NCBI RefSeq assembly: GCF_000189635.1 | Contig: NW_002476554.1 | Location: 61,841 to 125,840 of the forward strand | Direction of reading: 5' to 3' | DNA: 64,000 bases | Origin: Tetrahymena thermophila SB210 | Lineage: Eukaryota > Ciliophora > Oligohymenophorea > Hymenostomatida > Tetrahymenidae | Shown: positions 14,001-27,502 of the stretch, piece after piece | How the letters are laid out: the number at the start of each line of letters is the position of its first letter | How positions within the stretch are numbered: the first letter of the stretch is position 1 | The notes under the pieces: model-generated | What the model was told of the DNA's origin: nothing | Database searches by the model: none | What the model saw: the letters and a program-made list of their open reading frames with translations, nothing else | Translations under genes and position numbers: made by a program

Positions 14001-15544
14001 AAGATGATGATGAAGAAAATGAAAGTTTATCATAAATTCCATTATATTTTGATTAACAAAGTGTTAACTCCCAAAATGTCTCAAAAACATATTCAATAAA
14101 AAAAGCAGACAAATTACTAAAAACTATAAAAAAAGTAAATAATTATATTTTATAAAGTAATGAAGAAAACGAATCATTATTCAATTAAGAAAATCAATGC
14201 CACAGCAATAAATCTTTAAATAATTAAGAAAACTTTGAGTTAAAAAAAGCTTAGTCTAATACTTTATACTCTTATGTTAAGACTAAATCACTGGATGTAA
14301 CAGATAATATTAACAGTAATACTAAATAGGAATCTTCTTTTAATGCAATATCTAGTAAAAATGCATAAATAACCGAAAATAATTGTAGATCAATTAATAA
14401 AAATGATACAGAATTTTTAAAATAAAATACAAACGAAATCTAAAGTTAATAATCAAATCAATAAAACGAAGAAGGGTTTATTAACTAAAAATCAATTTAA
14501 CAAGCTGCTAATTTAATCAATTAATCTGATTATGAAAAAAAATAACTAAAATAAGGTTCTAACAATAGCATTTTAAATATCTAATATTCTAACAAAATTT
14601 AAAATCAATAGACTGATGATCTAAATTTGTCATTTAAAGATGCTTAAATTTAATAGCCTAACTTTACTGAAAATTAAAATAAACTATTAACAAGCATAAG
14701 TATGAAATCTAAATCAAGAAATAATGTTTCATAAAAAAGTTTAAAACTATTAAATCAAAACTAAAAAGAATAACCTAGATGTTCAGTTGAATAAGTGTTA
14801 TTATAAAATATTCTTCTTAATGGTTTAATTAGTGACAAAAGAATTTCTCAATTATAATAAAAAAATAGTCAAACCTAGTTATCTAACATCCAAGAAATAA
14901 TTGATAAATGCATAAATTACACAAACAGAACTATAAAAGACTCTAAAGAAAAAACACCTAGCTAATAATCTAATTTGAGCCTAAATTAAGTTAATAACTC
15001 AAATATAAGAGACTAAACGCTTTATGTCTATGGTAACTCATAATAAATTTAGCAAAATTAATAACAAAATCAAAATAATAATAGTAATCGTAATAGTGAT
15101 ATTGATCTTATTAAAAAGCTTTCAAAAATCATGTAGAATTCAAATATACCTTTGCTTTTGTAGCTAGCAAGCGGTAAAAGCTTTTTATAACCAAGAGAAT
15201 CTTAGATTTTATCACTATCAATGGATTAATTTGACAAACTCCATTAATTCAAAAAATATTTTATTCATAATAACTTTGAAAAAGTTATTTAAAAACTAAA
15301 AAAATTTTAATAATAGTAAAAGAAATTTAAGAAAAATAAATTAGCTTCAAAGCAACGTCGCTACAATATAGGGCTTGTTAATCATACTAGGCTTTCTATT
15401 TTTCACGGAAACTCAAATTTAATTAAGTTTATTCCATAAGATTATGATATAAATCAATATAAACCTACTCATCTATCTTATGGAGTAAAAATGTAAAATG
15501 GTGTTTAATTTCCAAAAAACTTGTAATCAATTTAAAATAATTGA
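11060..15544 (+). CDS. diverged 6-TM K+ channel with cyclic-nucleotide-binding domain and zinc knuckle
   Basis: Same domain order as the four neighbouring channels but strongly diverged. Exons 11060-12572, 12623-12766, 12829-13000, 13056-13811 and 13861-15544 give 1422 codons plus TGA; all junctions keep frame. The long N-terminal exon encodes a polar segment and then S1-S5. An intron (12767-12828) splits the selectivity filter: TTVGYGD at about 551-557 is completed across it, and the close paralogs have no intron there. The nucleotide-binding domain has GQIFGEISFF. A canonical knuckle C-Y-S-C-x4-H-x4-C begins near residue 810. The last intron interrupts the codon pattern AT|G exactly as in the close paralogs, supporting common descent. 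The tail is Gln/Asn-rich and ends with a DQFDKLHQFKKYF-type motif related to the paralogs' C-terminal motif. Confidence 0.9.
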
Positions 15545-16906
15545 TTATATCAATTCATATATTTATAATATTTATCAAATCAAAGAATATAAAAATCCTA
15601 AAAAAATGAATTTCATAAATTTTATTGTAAAATCATTCCTTGTATTTTTAAAATAACAACTTTGCAAAAATTTTTTGAGAATTATTTGAAATAGGATTTA
15701 TTTATATTTTATTTTTTATAGATTTATTTATTTTGTAAAAAAATAAAAATATTATATTTATTTTTGAAAGAAAAAAATTGAAAATATTTCATAATTAAAT
15801 TATTAATTTTATTACAAAAATATAAATTAAAATTATTCCATATTTTTTTGATTACTACTTTTTTATATGAATTTTATTATTTTATAAATAAAGTTAAAAT
15901 AAATTCATAGTTTTATTACAATCTACTTACTTCTTACTGTAAATAACTTATAAAAATGTTCGATAGGGATAAAAATATGGATAGAATGGGCTTATATATT
16001 AAAATATTAATAAGATTGCAAAGAAATGTAAAAATAACAGAATGTGAGATAAAAGGTAAATTCTAATATACAAAACATATTATATATTCTTTAAAATTAT
16101 ACAATTTAAATTTCTTTAAAATCAATTACTGATGGTGAGTGACAAGCAGTGAAACAGTATGAATAAATATGAAATATTAGAATAATAGAAAATAATATGT
16201 ATTCTTATTTTTTATTTTGTAATAAGATAATTTAACCTAAAATATACATAGATAGATATGTTTATTTTTTTTATTTATTTATCAATACCATATTTTGGTA
16301 AAGATTTAAATCTTAAATATTTTCGTTTATCATATTAGGGAATTTAAAATATATATATATATATAATATAAATCTTAAAGTATATGATTAAAAAAAAAGA
16401 CAATAAAGTAAATACATATAAAAAGATAACTAAAGTATTTTATTATGAATTTTATTACACAAAAAAAAAATGTAAAAAAGAAGGCACAAAATAAAGACAT
16501 AGAGTTTTTTGTATAAATAGTTTTAGTATCCAATAAAAATTACTATTAATTTATACTAAAAAGATCAATGCATCAGCTCAGTTTATTATTCATTATGAAT
16601 TAATATATTTTTTTTATTTAAAATTAAAAATTGTTTTTGCTAATTAAAATAATTCCAAATTAGAAAATAATTTTTAAATAGACTAAAATTGAAAGAATTA
16701 TTTTAAATAGAATTTGTTAAATATAAATTTAAAATTACAATTTACTGAATTTACTTTTAATTCAATTAAAAGATATTTAATTTTTAATTTAATATAAGAA
16801 ATAAATTAGGTGTTTTTTTGAAATTCATTTAAAAAAATTAAGAAGTAAAACAAGTTAATTACAAAGACAATCAATTAATTTTTCGGAGCTATTTTAAATA
16901 AAGAAT
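15545..16906. other. intergenic with LRR-gene relic
   Basis: No intact gene. It contains a single LRR-like exon relic (15967-16055). About 70 bases further on, roughly 16125-16260, lies a stretch resembling the 3' flanks of the LRR blocks near 46210, 50390 and 58410, including AACCTAAAATATA followed by GATAGATA. The rest is A/T-rich filler with a short TA dinucleotide run near 16352. Confidence 0.5.
15967..16055 (+). pseudogene. isolated LRR exon relic
   Basis: Bounded by AG on the left and GT on the right. It reads DKNMDRMGLYIKILIRLQ and then NVKITECEIK, which matches the spacing of one ribonuclease-inhibitor-type leucine-rich repeat. It is 89 nt long rather than the 90 nt of the intact LRR exons farther along the window, so the phase is off by one. 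No neighbouring LRR exons were found. Best read as a leftover of an LRR gene inside the channel cluster. Confidence 0.4.
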
Positions 16907-19900
16907 ATGATTTCTTATGAGAATAACAATAGCTATCGCAAAAATTTTTAGCTTAATGCAGAGGTATTTATTTTAAATTAAGCTCATTTTTAGATAATTA
17001 TCCATAATATTTTATTGTAAAAAAGGATCATAAATTGTTTTAACAGTTACCATTTAAATAGAGTGATTCTGAAGTAGAACCAGGCAGCTTTTTCGAATCA
17101 AGTAGAATATATTCAACTACTAAAAATGAAATTCCTCAATAAGAAAATATATAAAACAAAACTATTTTATAAGTTTTAAGCGAGTATCAAAGAGATTAAT
17201 TTCAGGAATGTACGTCAGTTTATACAGAAAAGAGTTTTAGTCGTAACACAAAAACCCTGACAAATAATAGTCCAATCAAACATAATTAGTTAACACAAAG
17301 CTAAAAATATGACATTTAGAACATTAATCTTAATTAAGAAGAATTTTAATTTAAAAAAGCTGAGCCAATTAGATTAATGAGAACCCTCAAACTTATAGTT
17401 AATATTCAGCAATTCTTTAGGATCCTTTCGATGAATGCAAGGATTTTTAATAGACTTACTTAACATCAACACAATCTAATTGGAGATGCTTCTAGTGTTT
17501 ATTCAAAAAGTTTAAGTTTAAAAAATGGTGGTAAAGTGTTTAATCTAGTTAACAATTTCATGTATATCTCATTGAAGCTCAGGTACATTTTAAACAAGAA
17601 AGTCTTTAATCCTTCAAACTACATAATAAAAGCTTGGGATAGTTTATAATCATTACTTATTATATTCTCAACTTTTCTATTAAATTTGGAGTTATTTTTT
17701 TAAATGGATATTTCATAGTTCTAATTACTCTTCTAAATATTATTTAATGTCTCTGTTATTGACATTTTTATAGAGTTGAACACTGGAGTACTATAAAAGG
17801 GCATTATAATTTATGATAGAAATTTTATTATTAAGTCTTATATGAAAAATACCTTTTTTTTAGATTTGTTAGGTAATATACCTCTCTTTTTTTATATTTC
17901 GAAAGTAGAAGTTTCTACTTCTATGAGAATATTTATCAATATTTTGTTTACTTTTAAGTGGGTTAAAATTTCGAAAGTATTATAGCAGATAGCTTTCTAC
18001 GTAAGTTATGAAAAAAATCATAAAAATATTTTTGACCTCTTTAAACTTCTAGTTTTTGTTATAGGGATTTGTCATATATTCTGTCTATTTTGGCATGGAT
18101 TAGTGTTGTTAGAGATTAATAATGGTATAACAAATAATTGGCTAGCAAGCAAAAACCTTCTTGATGCGTCTATTTAAGATAGATATATTTACTCATTTTA
18201 TTTCTTAGCTGTTACTATGGCAACTGTAGGATACGGAGATATCGCTCCTTAAAATAAATTAGAAGTTTTATTTACAACAATTACTATTTTTGTCACTTGT
18301 GTTGTTTATGCATTCAGCTTAAACACTATAGGTGGTATTATAGAGAATATAGAAAAGAAAGATAAAAAATACAAAGAAAATTTGTAAATAATTCATGGAT
18401 TGATGAGAGAAGAGGAGGTATCAAGAGAACTCAAAATACAAGTTTCAAATTACATAGAATATCTTTATAAAGTAGATTATTATTAAAATACAATGCCTTC
18501 AATATTAATTAAATAAAGTATTAATTATCAAAAAAGACTAAAAAACATTATACAAAATTTAATTAGAAACTTTTATCAATCTAAATTTTATTAAATAATT
18601 ATTAGAAAGTAAATTTTATATTGAAATAAAAATCTTAAATTATTTTTGTGCAATAGTTTGCTAAATAAAATTTTAGAATTTTTTATTATGTTTCTATTTT
18701 TCTTAAATTCAATAATTTGTTTATTGATTTGTTTTTATTAAAATAGGAATCAAATGAAATTCAGAAGAAATAAGAAAAGCTAATTATTCAAAAACTTTCA
18801 ACTAAATTAAGAAATGATCTTACATTAGAAATTTAAGGGAAATATTTAAGCAATATTCCTTTATTTAAATCAATTTAAGAAAAGGATTAAATCGCAAAGA
18901 TTATGGAAGAGTAATTATACTCTCCTGCAGAAACAATATTCACTTAAGGAGACATAGATGATTGTTCCCTTTATTACATAGTCAAAGGAAGTGTTTCGAT
19001 TGTTTTTGAGTCTGGTTAGAATTCGAATAGAGAAGCTTAATAAATTTAGCTTAAACAAAAGAAAGAATATTTTGGAGAAATCTCATTTATAACTGGAAAC
19101 CGTAGAACATTTACAGCTAAGGCTACTGATTTCTGCAGGATATATAAAATTAATAGGGAGCAATTTTTATCAGTTATTTAAGAAAATGATTAGGATTTTG
19201 AACATTTTTAAATGATAAAAGAAGCAATAACTCTGAATAATAATTTTAAATATTGCTCTATTATTTGCTCAATTTGCAAATCTGAAAATCATTTTTCTAT
19301 AAATTGTCCAAAAACTCATTTAACATTTAAAAAATAAATTATTATTTCTAGATATAATAGTAAATGCTTATAAGAAAGAACTTAATATACAAGGAGACAG
19401 CTTAAGTTAAATTACTTCAAAAAAACATAGTAATTAACTAATTTTCCTTAATTTTAATTTGTTAATTTCATCATCTAAATAAAATACTTAAATCCTTTGA
19501 ATTATCAATAAATAAATAAATAAATAACTTTAAAAAAAATCTTTAGTAATTTTAAATATCTCTTTAATAAAAGGATTTCTAAATAGTCAAAACTATTTTT
19601 TAATATAATTAAAAATTAGAATTATCAATTTAAATTTTTTAGAATTTTAATAATTTATTTTAAAATTGATTAAAAAAGTAAATATTTAAATTTATAAAAA
19701 ATAAATTTATATTAGGTAACTTAAAAAGGCAATTAATCAAATAAATAATAATGAGTCATTATTTGAAATACTTGACACAATAGAATTTGAAAGTGTTTAA
19801 TTTGATTTATTAGATGGAGAAATTAACTATTAACAATAAATTGAAAACGAAGATGATAGAGATTTGTTTCAAAGAGGTAATACTATTTTTTTAAATTAAA

Positions 19901-21132
19901 TTCCTGTTTAAAATGAAGTTAATCGTAAGAGATCAGAAACTTTGTCAAGAATTTTTATTACTTTAGATAATCATCAATAACAATAATCATTTAGCTAAAT
20001 ACCGATATAAACCAGAAAATACTCTATTTTGAATTAAAATAAAATATAAATTAATTAAAAAAAAAGTATTGACTAAATAATTTAGTAATAGAAATAACCA
20101 AGAAAGTCTATCCACTACAGAGCAAGCTAAAACTAATAATTAATTTAAGATGAGTAAATTAATGAAATTAATAATACTGAAAACCAATATTAGACAAATA
20201 CAATGTAAAAATAAAATTCTAATAATCTGAAAGATCTATCATAGTTAACACCATCTATTTCATCATCATCGTCACATTCGTCATCATCATCATCTTCTTC
20301 TTCAGATGAAATCGATGATAATATTAAAAACTTTATTATTAAATGTAAAAGTATAAAATCACAAGAAAAAATAAACTCTTCTGATAAACAAAACTAAAAT
20401 TTAGGTTTGAATGATTAATTAGAAAATAAATAAATTTAAATTTTAACAAAATAAGTGATAGATTAATAAAAAGATACTTTATAACATAATTAAAACCACT
20501 ATCGAAAAAATAGCTTATATATTAATGATTTAAATGACCATAATAACCCTAATAACAACAACAACAATAATAATAACTAATAATAGCAAAATGGGATACT
20601 TTTAAATAATAGAGCTAGAAGATTAACAAGATAAAATTTGAAGTTAGAAAATTTAATCAGTTTTATTGAAAGCAATAATTCATCTTTTGAAGAGGATATA
20701 AAAGCTAACAAAAGAAAAAGTTTTTAAATAACTAATGGAATTATGAATTTTAAATAAATTTCTCCTAATAATAGTTTAAAAACTATTAATATTAATAATC
20801 AAGCAAATTATAGCAATAATATGTGTACTCCTTTTTAATATTAAGGTGAACAATAAAATTTTTTGAACTTCGAAAAAAAATTTCTAGAGGCAAGTGAATC
20901 TCAAGATTAAGTAAATTATTTTATGCTCTAGGTGTTCGATAAGGCTAAGATATTTAAGTATTATTTTCCTAACTATAATTACCCTGAAGTTTTATAAAAA
21001 TGGATGATCTTTTAATCAAAAAAATAAAAAAGTATACCAATCTCTGTAAGTAATAACCTTAAAAAGAAAAGGTATTAAAATAAAAGAAAATAAAGCTCCT
21101 ATTAAAGCTAATTTAAAAAAATTATAATATGA
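16907..21132 (+). CDS. 6-TM K+ channel with cyclic-nucleotide-binding domain and zinc knuckle (paralog 4)
   Basis: Exons 16907-16963, 17026-18471, 18747-19429 and 19716-21132 give 1200 codons plus TGA. The first exon is 19 codons rather than 24 as in paralogs 1 and 2; the third exon is again 683 nt. The filter is TVGYGD followed by IAP. The nucleotide-binding domain has FGEISF and RRT in place of PRT. The knuckle is C-S-I-C-x4-H-x4-C. The tail is unusual in carrying a Ser/His run coded near 20257-20310 followed by Asp/Glu residues, and an Asn run near 20550. It ends in the conserved DQVNYFML motif. It groups with the gene at 22171 by short first exon and shared substitutions. Confidence 0.93.
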
Positions 21133-22170
21133 AATTTTAATTTTATTTTTTTGTTAAGTTAATTAATTAGTTATTAAATTAACTATTATTTTTTATCTCA
21201 TAAATATTTATTATTAATTGATAATTAAAATTTAATTAAATTTATTTTATTTTTTTAAAAGGGTTATTTATTTTTTACTTATAATATTTAACTAACAAAA
21301 AGTTTTTGGTAAAATCGGTTAATAAAAAGCATCAATTCTAGTAGAAAAAGTATAACCCTTCTTTTTTTTCAAAATTTATAAATTTAAGCTATTTTATAAA
21401 CTTAATAATTAATTATTTATAAAAAGAATATCAGATAGATAGATACTCTATGATTTGTTGAATTTTTGAGAATATTTAAAATTTAAATAGTTAGTTTTTA
21501 ATTTAATTCTTAGATATTGGCTAAAAATAAATATAAAATAATGTATTGATTGATATGTAGCGACAATCAACTTTAATCATTTTCTTAACTATCATAATTT
21601 TAATATTGCTATTATAAAATATTTAAGTTTTCTAAATATTACATAATTCTGATATTTTTTCTCATTTTTCTCAATTCAAAAATTCTAAGAATTTTTTTTA
21701 TTATAATTTAATATTTTAATAAACGAAAGCAATTAAATAATATTTGAGAAAACAATTAAACACGCTTACTTCTAAAGCTTTTTAACACCAAAAATATAAA
21801 ATCTACTTAAATAAAATATTGTTTTTGAATTATGATTTCTAAAAATTCAATTATTTTAATTTTTTTTCATTATATAATAATCAATATTTAGGAGTGAAAA
21901 ATATGAATAATTGCTAAAAGATTATAAAAAAGATTAGAATAATTTTATCTAGATTATCTAAAATCAACTAGTAAATTTAATTTGCTATAATAAGAAATTA
22001 AATTAAGTATATTTATTAGTTATTGATTACGAGTTAGTAAATTAGTGATAAAAGTTAATTAATTTTTAATATATAGAGTCAACTTAAAAAATTAACTTAT
22101 TTCATTAATAATTGATAAAATAAATAGCTAACTAATAAAAGTCATTAATTCATTAATATTATATAAAAAA
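21133..22170. other. intergenic between channel paralogs 4 and 5
   Basis: AT-rich sequence in which no gene, LRR exon or repeat unit could be recognised. Confidence 0.6.
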
Positions 22171-25100
22171 ATGTCATAGGTTTCATACAATTAAACCTAT
22201 CGTGATAATTTTCTGTAAAATGAAGAAGTGATTTATATTTTTTTTTAATCAATACTTAAATTATGTTTTAACAAAAAAGGATCACAAATCATTTTCAAAG
22301 CATCCATTTAAATAGAATGATTTTGAAGTAGAATCAGGCAGCTTTTTATAGATTAGTGGAAGAGATTCATCTGCAAGATATGAAATGTCTACTTATGAAA
22401 ATTGCTAGAACAAAACAATTTTATAAGCATTAAATTCAACTAAAAATAAAGAATAACATTAAAAATTATCCATAAAACTTGAAAAAAGCTTAACTCATGA
22501 AATAAAAGCATTATAAAAAAATATTTCAAGTCAGCATATCTAACCATCTTCCAATTAGGATTAAAGCTTATAGAGCTCGGTTATGAATTTGGAACAAGCA
22601 GAATACAAAAAAACAGTGGCTATAAGATTGATAAAAGTTATAAGGCTATTGATAAATGTATAAAACTTCTATAAAATCCTTTCAATGAATGCAAGAATAT
22701 TTAATAAGCTTACTTCATTTCAACATAATTTAATTGGAGATACTTCTAGTTTTTACACAAAAAATATACATTAAGAACATACTAAAAGTACCTTTTATAA
22801 TTTTTACTATTTTTTTTAGAGGTTAATTTAAATGCTAAATGGCAAAGTATTTAAACCATCAAATTACTTAATTAAGGCTTGGGATAGTCTACAATCTTTA
22901 TTAATTATATTCTCAACTTTTCTTCTCAATTTAGAGCTATTTTTTGAAATGGATATAACTCCTTTCTAACTGCTGTTTTAAGTATTATTTAATATTTCTG
23001 CAATTGATATTTTTATTGAACTAAATACTGGAGTTCTTAAAAAGGGAAATATTATCACTGATAGAAAATTTATTTTTAAATCCTATATGAAGAAAAGGCT
23101 TTTTTTAGATTTAATTGGGAATATACCTCTCTTTTTTTATATTAAGAAAGTAGAAGTAAGTGCTACTATCAGAATAATTAATAATATTTTATTTACTTTT
23201 AAGTGGGTCAAGATCTCCAAAGTTTTAAAGCAGGTTACATTTTATGTTAGCTATGAAAAAGATCATAAAAATATATTTGATCTTTTAAGGCTTCTTATTT
23301 TTGTAATAGGAATTTGTCATGTCTTTTGCTTGTTTTGGCATGGATTAGTTATGTTTGAGATTAACAATGGTATTACAAACAATTGGTTGGCAAGTAAAAA
23401 TCTTCTTGATGCATCAATTTAAGAAAGATATATTTATTCTTTCTATTTTTTAACGGTTACTATGGCTACTGTAGGTTATGGAGACATCTCTCCATAAAAC
23501 ACACTTGAAGTTTTATTCACTACGATTACAATTTTTGTAACGTGTGTTGTTTATGCTTTTAGTTTAAACACAATAGGTGGAATTATAGAGAATATAGAGA
23601 AAAAAGACAAAAAATATAAAGAAAATTTACAAATAATTCATGGATTAATGAGAGAAGAGGAAATTTCAAGAGAACTCAAAATCGAAGTTTCAAACTACAT
23701 TGAATATCTCTACAAAGTATATAATTCACATACTTACTTTTCCCCATTTAAAATTAACAAATTTTTCAAAAAGAGTAAATTACTTAAAAATAAGCCAAAC
23801 AAGATTGTGACTAAGTCTAATAATTTTTTGAATTGATTTTTATTTCAACAAATAATTTTTTTTTTTTAGAAATCTAATGAAACAAGAAAGAAACAAGAAA
23901 AGCTGATAATTGAAAAACTTTCTATGAAATTAAAAAATGATCTGATTTTAGAAATTTAAGGAAAATATTTGAGTAACATTCCATTATTTAAATAGCTAAA
24001 AGAGAAAGATAAAATTGCTAAAATTATGTAAGAACAACTCTATTCACCTGCTGAAACTATTTTTACTTAAGGAGATTTAGATGATTGCTCGCTTTATTAT
24101 ATAGTCAAAGGAAGTGTTTCTATCATTTTTGAGCCTGATCAAAATTCTAATAGAGAAGCAAAATAAATTTAGCTTAAAGAGAAGAAAGAATACTTTGGGG
24201 AAATCTCATTTATAACTGGAAGTCCAAGAAAATTTACTGCTAAGGCTGCTGATTTTTGCAAAATATATAAGATTAATAGAGAATAATTTTTATCAGTTAT
24301 AAAGGAGCTCGATCAAGATTTTGAAAATTTTTAAATGATGAAAGAAGCAATCACTCTCAATAATAATTTTTAATTTTGTTCTATATATTGTTCAACATGC
24401 AAATCTGGGAAGCATTACTCTATTGATTGCCCATCTACCCATCTGACATTTACTACACGCTTTATCATCTCAAGGTATAACGTTTCTTCTCCATAAGAAC
24501 GGGCTCCTTACCATAGGAAAAAACCCAAAATTGATTATACTTAACAATTAAGGTAATAATTTAGCTCTTTTAAATATTAAGCAATTATTAAATTTTTAAT
24601 CTAAGTTTTAAAAAAATTAAACTTAATTTAGACAGTTAAAATATTTCTACATAATTATTTATTAATTAACTTTAAAAATATAAAAAGTTAACTTTAAAGC
24701 AAAGCTTTTGAAATTAGTAATCGAGAGTCTTTATTTGAAATGATAGATGATATAGAGAATGGAGATAATTGTAATGAATAATTGGAAGATGAAACTAATT
24801 TATAATAAGATTGTCTAAGCGAATATGACAGAGGAAAATAATATATAGATGAAAATCCTTCTTTTAATTTTATTCTAGATTAAAATGAAAATATAAATGG
24901 CTAAATTAATAAAGCTTAACATAATTTAGAAGACCCCCAAGGGAAAACAACATTTTAAATGAATATGAAAAGTAGACATTCATTGTATACAGGTAAATAA
25001 TAAAGCTAAAGTAATATTCATTAAAATGTTGATTTAATCACTGAGTAATCGAAACCCAAAAAATCGTTTCTTTACTAAGCAGCTAGTTAATAGTTATAAT

Positions 25101-26071
25101 TAATCTAAGAACTGAGCAATTAATTAAGTAAAAACTAAACATCTTAAATAATTTCTTCACAAGATCCAAAATCTCAGTCTTAAGATTCAATATCATCTCA
25201 TTCTTCTGATGAAGATTCTGACTCTGATTCTCTACCTGATAAATAAAAAACAAGTCAAAAAGAGTATTCCTAACAAAAGAAATAATCTTACATTTCTAAT
25301 TAATAAGATGAAAAATAAATTAAAACTGAAATAACAAACGAACCCTTGTAGTTAAAGAAAAATTCTATTATTTACCAAAATAGAGACTCAATAAATTTAA
25401 ATTTGCTTAAATATTAGTTAATAACTGATATTAGCTATCAACCTTAATAGTATGATCCAAGATAAGATAAAAATAGTTAAAGAGAAAAGAGTAATACTTT
25501 TTAAGATCATAAGATAATAATAAGCCAAATTGATTAACTAGGAAGAAGAAAAGTTAGTCAAATAGAACATTTTATCAATCAACCTTAAAATCATTTACAA
25601 TCGTAATCAGAATAATAGACTGCTAAAAAGAATAGCTTTTAAGCTAGCACAGATAATTTAAAATAAATTTAGTAGGTATCTCCAAAAAATAGCTTAAAAA
25701 TACATTAATAGAAAATTCCAAGAACAAGCTTGAAATCACTTGGCCGTTAAATTTCAACAAACACAAATTAAGGCAGTATAAAGTAAGGTTCTCGTATACT
25801 ATTAAGGTAAAATACAATTTAAGATTTTTAAAAACTTGAAAAAAAAGTTAATGAACCAACAGAATCTATAGATCAAATAAATTACTTAATGCTACAAATA
25901 TTTGATAAGGCTAAGATATTTAAGTACTACTTACCTCATTTTAATTACCCTTAAGTGGTTTAAAAATGGGTTTTATAATAATAGAAAAAATAAAAAAAAT
26001 AATTCATATCTATGAAAACAACTTTCAAAAACAAGAGAAGCTAATTTAAAAAATTATAAACTCAAATGTGA
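22171..26071 (+). CDS. 6-TM K+ channel with cyclic-nucleotide-binding domain and zinc knuckle (paralog 5)
   Basis: Exons 22171-22227, 22280-23716, 23870-24552 and 24688-26071 give 1186 codons plus TGA. The membrane region is easy to follow: S1 after KAWDSLQSLLIIF, filter TVGYGDISP, then the Lys/Glu-rich linker. The nucleotide-binding domain has FGEISF and a PRK in place of PRT, so the phosphate-cassette arginine remains but the next residue differs. The knuckle reads C-S-T-C-x4-H-x4-C. The tail carries a Ser/Asp/Glu patch near 25190-25240 and the final DQINYLML-type motif. This copy uses CAA/CAG for Gln somewhat more often than its neighbours. The donor of intron 1 is GTGATT instead of GTAAAT. 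Confidence 0.93.
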
Positions 26072-27502
26072 GGTCAAATAACAAAAAAACGATAACTGTT
26101 ATTACTTAAATACATTTATTTAGTATGTTTTTAGAACTAATAATTTTATATAATATACTGTAAGTTCTCATTAATTTACCCCAAATTATATTAACCCTCA
26201 AAATTAAAAAAATTAAAAATTATAAATTATTAAAAGTATCATTTTTATTATTTATTTCTAATAAATATTAAAACAAATTATGGTATGGAATATTGCTAAA
26301 ATATTAATTTAAGTACATAAATATTTTTCTTTAACATATCAATAACAAACAAAAAAATAACTTAATTAAATTTAAAAATTTACAATCAAATCATCTTTTA
26401 AGTTAAAAAGATAAATAACATTTTTTGCAGAACAAAAAAACTTAAAAGAATAGTTTGTTTGTTTGAATAATTTTAGAACTAATTTTTAATTAGAATCAAA
26501 ATAATTATAAGTAAGAGTATTAAGATTTAATAAATAACTATATAAAATTAAATTATAAATGACATAGTAAAGCCAATAAAAATAAAATAAACTCATACTT
26601 AATAATACTGCTTTAAATAGGCTAAAAACTAACATATATAAATTTCTATGCATAAAATTTTTAATATTTACTATCCAGACAATTTAAATAAATTACCAAA
26701 CAATTGGAAAATAGAGATTCATAATTTAATTAAACATTAGAGTTATAAAAAAAAAATAGAAAATCTGTTGCAAATAAAAACCAAAGATTTTATGATTGGA
26801 CAAATAATAATATTTGATAGTATTTATTTGAGTATTTGTAATAAAAGAAATTCTTAACAACCATAAATAATCCGAAAACAAAAATACAAAATAAATTATA
26901 ATTATTTATAAGGAATGACTAATAAACTCTATTATATTATTTTGTAAAAGAGTTAAATTAAAGAGCTTTTAATATCTAAAAAAGCAAATACTTTCTTAAT
27001 AATTTTGAAATATTTTACTTTTTTATTTGTTAAAATATTAAGTTAGCCTTAAAATCTATATTTTAGATTGTATTCATATGATATCAACTAGAAGTTAAGC
27101 AAACCACCACAAAAAGAAAAATAGATTTTGAGAAATTTTCAGAAAAATAAACAAAAAACTATACTATATTAATGTTTTTTCTTAAATTAAAATAACCAAA
27201 TAGAAATTAAATCTGAAAATATTTTAAAAGAAAAAATATTTCTCCAATGATAATTCTAGTTTATTTTAACATAGTAAATCAGTCAGTAATTTTGAATTAT
27301 ATTAGTTTTAAATTTTTAACAAAGCTAACAAATCTTTCTCTAATCAACTTAATTAGTGGCTAAAAATTAATTAAATTAATAAGATAAGCTAATCAAAAAC
27401 TTAAGACAATTGCAATATTTTCATATATATTATAGTATTCAATATTTATTATAATGATTTAATTTTAGAAAATCTAAATATTTAGTAAAAAAATAGATAT
27501 AA
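26072..27502. other. intergenic; one unconvincing open frame
   Basis: No recognisable gene. A frame open from an ATG at 26648 to a TGA near 27245 (about 200 codons) is rich in Ile, Lys and Asn with no domain pattern. Such frames arise easily when TGA is the only stop in AT-rich DNA. A short stretch at 26157-26185 resembles the sequence leading into the poly-C tract at 10297. Confidence 0.5.

Noticed and set aside
26648-27247. Open frame of about 200 codons starting MHKIFNIYYPDNL
   Set aside because: No domain pattern, composition typical of random AT-rich DNA, and long TGA-free stretches are expected by chance with a single stop codon.
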